Assembly: GCA_903909415.1 (NCBI GenBank)
Contig: CAIVVS010000177.1
Location: 1-10,849 of the forward strand
Direction of reading: 5' to 3'
Length of the DNA stretch: 10,849 bases
DNA from: an uncultured Pseudomonadota bacterium
Lineage (GTDB): Bacteria; Pseudomonadota; Gammaproteobacteria; Burkholderiales; SG8-39
Each line of letters starts with the position of its first letter. The first letter of the stretch is position 1. Position numbers and translations under genes: made by a program. The notes beneath the pieces are model-generated. The model did not search any database. It was not told where the DNA came from and saw nothing but the letters and a program-made list of their open reading frames with translations. Shown here one piece after another: positions 7,320-10,849 of the stretch.

Positions 7320-8087
7320 ATGCAACTCAAGGGCAGCACGTTCATCGTCACCGGCGGCGCGTCCGGCTTGGGCGAGGGCACGGTCAAGATGCTGGCGTCC
7401 AACGGCGCCAACGTGGTGATCGCCGACTTGCAGGCGGACAAGGGCCAGGCGCTGGCGGCCTCGCTCGGCGCGCAGGCGCGCTTCATCAAGTGCGATGTCA
7501 CGCAGGAGGCCGACGGCCAGGCAGTGGTGGACCTCGCGCTCAAGGAGTTCGGCGGCCTGCAGGGGCTGGTGAACTGCGCCGGCATCGCCATCGGCGAGAA
7601 GACGGTCGGCAAGAACGGCCCGCATGCGCTGGCCACCTTCACCAAGGTGATCACGATCAACCTGGTCGGCAGCTTCAACATGATCCGGCTCGCTGCGACC
7701 GCAATGACCAAGGGCACGCCCAACGCGTCCGGCGAGCGTGGCGTGATCGTCAGCACCGCGTCCGTCGCGGCCTATGACGGCCAGATCGGCCAGGCGGCCT
7801 ATTCCGCGTCCAAGGGCGGCATCGTCGGCATGACCCTGCCGATCGCGCGTGACCTGGCGCGCGACGGCATCCGCGTCTGCACCATCGCCCCGGGCATCTT
7901 CTGGACGCCGTTGCTCGGCGCCATGCCGCAGGAAGTGCAGGACTCCCTCGCCAAGCAGGTGCCGTTTCCCTCGCGCTTCGGGCGCCCCGACGAGTATGCC
8001 GCCATGGTCAAGACCATCGCCGAGAACGAGATGCTCAACGGCGAAACCATCCGCCTGGACGGGGCCATCAGGATGGCGCCGAAGTAA
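7320..8087 (+). CDS. SDR-family NAD-dependent 3-hydroxyacyl-CoA dehydrogenase-like protein
   Basis: A classical short-chain dehydrogenase of 255 residues, probably cytoplasmic and tetrameric like its family. The cofactor motif TGGASGLG is at 11-18, and Asp36 at the end of the second strand favours NAD over NADP. NCAG is at 85-88. The catalytic tetrad is visible as Asn114, Ser148, Tyr161 and Lys165 (YSASK). The length, the opening [18 protein letters not shown] and the segment PGIFWTPLL (191-199) resemble 3-hydroxyacyl-CoA dehydrogenase type 2 (HSD10-like) enzymes, which oxidise 3-hydroxyacyl-CoA or 2-methyl-3-hydroxybutyryl-CoA in fatty-acid and isoleucine breakdown. The frame is open further upstream, to an ATG at 7254, but ATG 7320 is chosen because GAGGGGAAG sits just before it and the family begins here. 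The amidohydrolase follows after 31 bp. The SDR class is certain; the exact substrate is not. Confidence 0.88.
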   Translation: MQLKGSTFIVTGGASGLGEGTVKMLASNGANVVIADLQADKGQALAASLGAQARFIKCDVTQEADGQAVVDLALKEFGGLQGLVNCAGIAIGEKTVGKNGPHALATFTKVITINLVGSFNMIRLAATAMTKGTPNASGERGVIVSTASVAAYDGQIGQAAYSASKGGIVGMTLPIARDLARDGIRVCTIAPGIFWTPLLGAMPQEVQDSLAKQVPFPSRFGRPDEYAAMVKTIAENEMLNGETIRLDGAIRMAPK

Positions 8088-8118
8088 TACCCAGAAAACA
8101 CGGACCGGAGTCATACGT

Positions 8119-9861
8119 ATGTGCAACGCCTGCAATCCCAAACTCCTGCAGTTCATGCGTGCCTACCAGGGGCGCCGCGATTTCCTGCGTGGCATGGCGG
8201 GCGGCCTGGTCGCAGCCGGCGCGGCCGCGGCTGGCGTGCCGGCGAATGCGGCTGCGCCGGCAGGGCCGGCAGATACCATCTTCCACGCGCGCGTCGTGCA
8301 CACCATGGGACGCGGCAGGGCGAAGGCAGAGGCCATCGCCGTCCGGTCGGGCAAGTTGCTCGCCGTCGGCTCCAGGAAGGAGGTCGACGGCCTGCGCGGC
8401 CCAAGGACGCGCATCGTTGATCTCGGTGGATTGACCGTCCTGCCGGGCTTCGTCGATCCGCACATGCATTCGAATTTCTGCGGCTTGCGCCCGTGGCTGG
8501 ATGTGGGTCCGTTCACCACCAGGGACATGGACGAGGCGCGGGCCAAGATCTCGCAGGCGGCGGCGCGCACGCCATCCGGAGGATGGGTGCAGGCGAAGAT
8601 GCTCGATCCGTCGCTGATGGGAGGCCAGCCGTTCAGCCGGGGAGACCTTGACCGGTTGTCGCCGGACGTGCCGGTGTTTGTGCTGGAGTCCAACGGCCAC
8701 GTCGCCTACGTCAATTCGAAGGCGATCACCCTGGCCGGCATCAGCCGCGACACCGCGGATCCGCCGCAAGGCCGCTTCGGCAGGGATGAACGCGGAGAGC
8801 TTTCGGGCAGGATCGAGGAGCCGCCGGCATTCCAGCCATTCGTCACCGTGATGCCGTCCCCGGGGCCGGAGGAGCTCGCCGGTTTCCTGCGGGCCGATCT
8901 GGACGACGCGTCGGCCAAGGGGTGTACCGCATTGCATGACTGCGGCATCGGCGGCTTGTTCGCCGAAGGCGACCTTTCACTCATCGACACGGTGATGAAA
9001 GGCGACCCGGGCGTGCGTTATGCCGGCATGCTGGTGTCCACGCATTTCCGTAAATGGACGGAAATGGGCCTGCGTCCCGGCCCGCGCGGCGGGCGTTTCA
9101 CGCTGAACGGCATCAAGGCCTGGTCCGATGGCTCGAACCAGGGCGGCACCGGATACCAGCGCAAGCCGTACCTCGGCTCCGGGAATCGCGGCGCGCTCAA
9201 CTACACGGTGGCCGAGATCGAGGCGGTGGTGCGCGAGGCGCACGAGGCGGGATGGCAGGTCGGCGTGCATGCGAACGGCGATGCCGCCATCGACGTGACG
9301 CTGGACGCCTTCGAGAAGGTGACGGGCGGATCTGGCGGGCGCAGGCGGCGGCACAGGATAGAGCACTGCACCGTGCTGCATGATGACCAGATCGCGCGGA
9401 TGAAGCGGCTCGGCATTTCGCCCTCGTTCCTGATCGGCCATGTCCATTTCTGGGGGCGGGCATTCCGCGACCGGCTGCTGGGCCCCGAGCGCGCCGATCG
9501 CATCGACCCGTGCCGGTCGGCGATACGGGGCGGGCTGCGCATTTCCCTGCACTCGGATTACAACGTCACCCCCATTGACCCGCTGCGCTGCGTGCAGAAC
9601 GCCGTCCTGCGCGACATGCGCGAGGGCGGCGGCGTGCTCAACCCGGCCGAGCGGATCAGCGCCATGGACGGGTTGCGCGCGGTGACCATCGATGCCGCGT
9701 GGCAATGCCACATCGACCACCTCTGCGGCAGCCTCGAAGCCGGCAAGGCAGCCGACCTGGTCGTGCTCGAAAAGGACCCGACAGAAGTGGCCGTCGACGC
9801 GATCCAGTCGATCAAGGTGCACTCCACCTGGCTGGATGGAGAGAGGCGGTTCGCTGCCTGA
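8119..9861 (+). CDS. Tat-exported amidohydrolase, YtcJ / Amidohydro_3 type
   Basis: A metal-dependent hydrolase of 580 residues. The N-terminus carries a twin-arginine signal, GRRDFLRG at 18-25, then a Gly/Ala hydrophobic stretch (26-47) ending in PANAAAPAG, so the folded enzyme should be exported to the periplasm. After the small beta domain comes GFVDPHMHS (110-118) with the HxH metal site at His115 and His117. GIKAWSDGSNQGG (331-343), VGVHANGD (381-388, His384), RIEHC (413-417, His416) and LHSDYNV (477-483, Asp480) follow in the order expected for the YtcJ group. The C-terminus (GSLEAGKAADLVVLEKDP, about 537-554) rebuilds the beta domain. ATG 8119 is chosen because GGAG lies 8 bases upstream and it keeps the whole Tat signal; the frame itself is open back into the dehydrogenase gene. 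Two cysteines (Cys2, Cys5, as CxxC) precede the signal. YtcJ relatives hydrolyse various amides and related bonds; the substrate here is unknown. Confidence 0.87.
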   Translation: MCNACNPKLLQFMRAYQGRRDFLRGMAGGLVAAGAAAAGVPANAAAPAGPADTIFHARVVHTMGRGRAKAEAIAVRSGKLLAVGSRKEVDGLRGPRTRIVDLGGLTVLPGFVDPHMHSNFCGLRPWLDVGPFTTRDMDEARAKISQAAARTPSGGWVQAKMLDPSLMGGQPFSRGDLDRLSPDVPVFVLESNGHVAYVNSKAITLAGISRDTADPPQGRFGRDERGELSGRIEEPPAFQPFVTVMPSPGPEELAGFLRADLDDASAKGCTALHDCGIGGLFAEGDLSLIDTVMKGDPGVRYAGMLVSTHFRKWTEMGLRPGPRGGRFTLNGIKAWSDGSNQGGTGYQRKPYLGSGNRGALNYTVAEIEAVVREAHEAGWQVGVHANGDAAIDVTLDAFEKVTGGSGGRRRRHRIEHCTVLHDDQIARMKRLGISPSFLIGHVHFWGRAFRDRLLGPERADRIDPCRSAIRGGLRISLHSDYNVTPIDPLRCVQNAVLRDMREGGGVLNPAERISAMDGLRAVTIDAAWQCHIDHLCGSLEAGKAADLVVLEKDPTEVAVDAIQSIKVHSTWLDGERRFAA

Positions 9862-9888
9862 GGGCGGCGGACGCTCACCCGTATCGGA

Positions 9889-9894
9889 TATAAT
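9889..9894 (+). promoter_or_regulatory. -10 box of the tRNA-Ser promoter
   Basis: A perfect TATAAT lies 9 bases before the mature tRNA 5' end, followed by the GC-rich stretch GCGCG. Such a GC-rich discriminator is typical of stable RNA promoters under stringent control. A convincing -35 hexamer is not seen 16-18 bases upstream. Transcription would begin almost at the mature 5' end, giving a very short leader. Confidence 0.65.
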
Positions 9895-9903
9895 GCGCGT
9901 TGC

Positions 9904-9994
9904 GGAGAGGTGGCCGAGCGGTTGAAGGCGCACGCCTGGAAAGCGTGTATACGTTAATAGCGTATCGCGGGTTCGAATCCCGCTCTCTCCGCCA
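9904..9994 (+). tRNA. tRNA-Ser (anticodon GGA)
   Basis: A complete 91-base class II tRNA with its CCA encoded. The acceptor stem pairs GGAGAGG (9904-9910) with TCTCTCC (9984-9990), with one G-T pair, followed by discriminator G and CCA. The anticodon stem CACGC/GCGTG (9931-9935, 9943-9947) closes the loop CTGGAAA, placing GGA at 9938-9940, which reads UCC and UCU serine codons. The long variable arm typical of serine tRNAs is formed by ATACG (9949-9953) and CGTAT (9961-9965). The T arm pairs GCGGG (9967-9971) with CCCGC (9979-9983) around TTCGAAT. All stems are intact, so the gene is likely functional. It has its own promoter and terminator. Confidence 0.97.
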
Positions 9995-10006
9995 TGAATA
10001 ATGGAT

Positions 10007-10032
10007 AAGCCGCTGATTTTCAGCGGCTTTTT
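10007..10032 (+). terminator. Intrinsic terminator of the tRNA-Ser unit
   Basis: AAGCCGCTGA (10007-10016) and TCAGCGGCTT (10020-10029) form a perfect 10-bp stem with a TTT loop, running into a T-tract to 10032 and a further T-rich stretch. It is a classical Rho-independent terminator 12 bases after the tRNA. The upstream A-run is short, so termination from the minus strand is less likely. Confidence 0.9.
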
Positions 10033-10254
10033 CTATTTAACTTGGCTGCTACCCACAATGTGGGCGTGGGTTTGCCCTATAAAGTCGGTTGCTGCGTCCG
10101 TAATTCCCGCATTTTAGAGGGACTGGCTGGGGGGCTTTCGTGCCGCTTGCTGATCCTGAAGGGCTGCTAATTCTCGCCGTCGCGGCAGGCCTTGCGGTTG
10201 GGCTTCCTGTCGCCGGCCGCTATCTGGGCTGCTGCCGGTTCAGTGGACACCAAC
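10033..10254. other. Spacer between tRNA-Ser and the insertion sequence
   Basis: No complete gene is recognised. The first 100 bases are clearly richer in A/T than the rest of the window. They contain a near-perfect palindrome, CCCACA-A-TGTGGG, at 10052-10064. On the minus strand a frame continuing out of the IS end reads AAAQIAAGDRKPNRKACRDG and stops at 10167-10169; this could be the end of a gene cut by the insertion but matches nothing I know. The insertion-sequence boundary should lie close to 10232-10244, where GGTTCAGTGGACACC looks like an IS3-type terminal repeat. No direct repeat of the tRNA 3' end is visible here. Confidence 0.4.
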
Positions 10255-10849
10255 CTAAGCTTCCTGAGCCAGTTCAAACTCGACCGGGCTGACGTACCCG
10301 AGCGTCGAATGCCGACGCGCCGGATTGTAAAACCGCTCGATGTAGTCGAACACATCTGACCTGGCCTGCTCTCGCGAGCGGTACACCTCGCAGGCCGTTC
10401 TTTCGGTCTTCAGACTGCTAAAGAAGCTCTCCATTGCCGAGTTGTCCCAGACCTCGCCAGCCCGGCTCATGCTGCATACGAGGCCTTGCTCGGCCAGCAG
10501 CCGCTGGAAGTGTTCGCTTGTGTACTGACTGCCTTGATCGGAGTGGTGCAGCAACTCTTGCGGTCGGCCCCGACGCCATACGGTCATCATCAGTGCGTCA
10601 GCCAACAACTGCGAAGTCATGCTGACCTGCATTGACCAGCCCACGATGCGCCGAGAGTACAGGTCCATCACGGCCGCCACGTACAGCCAGCCCTCGGTCG
10701 TCCATATATAGGTGAAGTCGGCAACCCATTTCTGGTTCGGTGCCGCCGCCTCGAATTGACGGTCGAGCACGTTGTCGGCAATGGCGCTTCGCTCACCCAT
10801 GTCCTGCGGCAGCCCCCGCCTTCTGGGACGTGCTCGCAACGCGTGCGCC
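10232..10849 (-). mobile_element. IS3-family insertion sequence, 3' part
   Basis: The transposase gene above defines the element; the window holds only its downstream end. The terminal repeat is probably in the sequence around 10236-10262 (GGTTCAGTGGACACCAACC), a few bases past the transposase stop, as usual for IS3 elements. The other end and the target-site duplication lie outside the window, so the exact boundary is approximate. Confidence 0.7.
10255..10849 (-). CDS. IS3-family transposase (OrfB), C-terminal part, cut by window edge
   Basis: The minus-strand frame stays open to the right edge, so the start is outside the window; the in-frame TTG at 10839 is probably internal. About 198 residues of the rve/DDE integrase catalytic domain are visible. 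Counting from the TTG codon, the catalytic acids are Asp41 (VADFTYIW), Asp101 (HHSDQGSQY) and Glu137 (NSAMESFF). The last two are separated by exactly 35 residues, the DD(35)E pattern of the IS3 family, and Lys144 follows. The end ERFYNPARRHSTLGYVSPVEF is the normal C-terminal signature of OrfB, so the 3' end is complete. In this family OrfB is normally made by a frameshift from an upstream OrfA, which is not in view. The subgroup is uncertain (IS51- or IS3-like). No internal stop or frameshift is seen, so the element may be active. Confidence 0.93.
   Translation of the reverse strand, partial: AHALRARPRRRGLPQDMGERSAIADNVLDRQFEAAAPNQKWVADFTYIWTTEGWLYVAAVMDLYSRRIVGWSMQVSMTSQLLADALMMTVWRRGRPQELLHHSDQGSQYTSEHFQRLLAEQGLVCSMSRAGEVWDNSAMESFFSSLKTERTACEVYRSREQARSDVFDYIERFYNPARRHSTLGYVSPVEFELAQEA

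Noticed and set aside
7849..8118. N-terminal extension of the amidohydrolase into the dehydrogenase gene
   Set aside because: The frame is open but the extension is out-of-frame dehydrogenase sequence; the Tat signal and ribosome binding site place the start at 8119.
10103..10112. Possible attachment-site copy of the tRNA 3' end (AATTCCCGCA)
   Set aside because: Similarity to the tRNA segment GAATCCCGCT is only a few bases with an inserted T, well within chance.
1..10849. CRISPR array, riboswitch, toxin-antitoxin or phage-defence locus
   Set aside because: No regularly spaced repeats, conserved riboswitch core or small paired genes of these kinds are visible on either strand.

Overview
The window is high-GC DNA with dense, mostly plus-strand coding. 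Together with a CCA-encoding tRNA and the mix of protein families, this suggests a gammaproteobacterial chromosome, most likely of the Xanthomonadaceae/Lysobacteraceae type (Lysobacter, Luteimonas, Pseudoxanthomonas or Stenotrophomonas relatives). The taxonomic placement is an inference from composition and gene content; no database search was possible.

Layout. (1) 2-1231: the 3' part of a DUF748 (AsmA-like) envelope protein that enters from the left edge and ends in an OmpA-like segment. (2) 1232-1528: a non-coding gap with weak hairpins and a candidate promoter. (3) 1529-6122: four tightly packed genes for a Gld-type ABC-2 transporter: a GldA-like ATPase, a GldF-like permease, a GldG-like auxiliary protein and a DUF4340 membrane-anchored protein. 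A GT-B-like putative glycosyltransferase (6151-7227) follows after 28 bp and may be co-transcribed. (4) 7320-9861: a probable two-gene unit of a short-chain dehydrogenase resembling 3-hydroxyacyl-CoA dehydrogenase type 2 and a Tat-exported amidohydrolase of the YtcJ/Amidohydro_3 group. (5) 9889-10032: a compact tRNA-Ser(GGA) unit with a perfect TATAAT box, encoded CCA and a strong intrinsic terminator. (6) 10033-10849: a less GC-rich spacer, then the 3' part of an IS3-family transposase on the minus strand, running off the right edge.

How the genes work together. The ATPase should energise the permease. The GldG-like and DUF4340 proteins, each with an N-terminal membrane anchor and a large domain probably facing the periplasm, would form the extracytoplasmic part of the same complex. 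In Bacteroidetes the homologous GldA/F/G set is needed for gliding; the substrate and role of the proteobacterial version with DUF4340 are, to my knowledge, not settled. This is the best candidate here for an incompletely described system. The dehydrogenase/amidohydrolase pair looks catabolic, but the enzymes would act in different compartments, so a shared pathway is not established. The tRNA-Ser followed by an insertion sequence has the look of an integration-prone junction. Most of the window is otherwise ordinary core-genome content.
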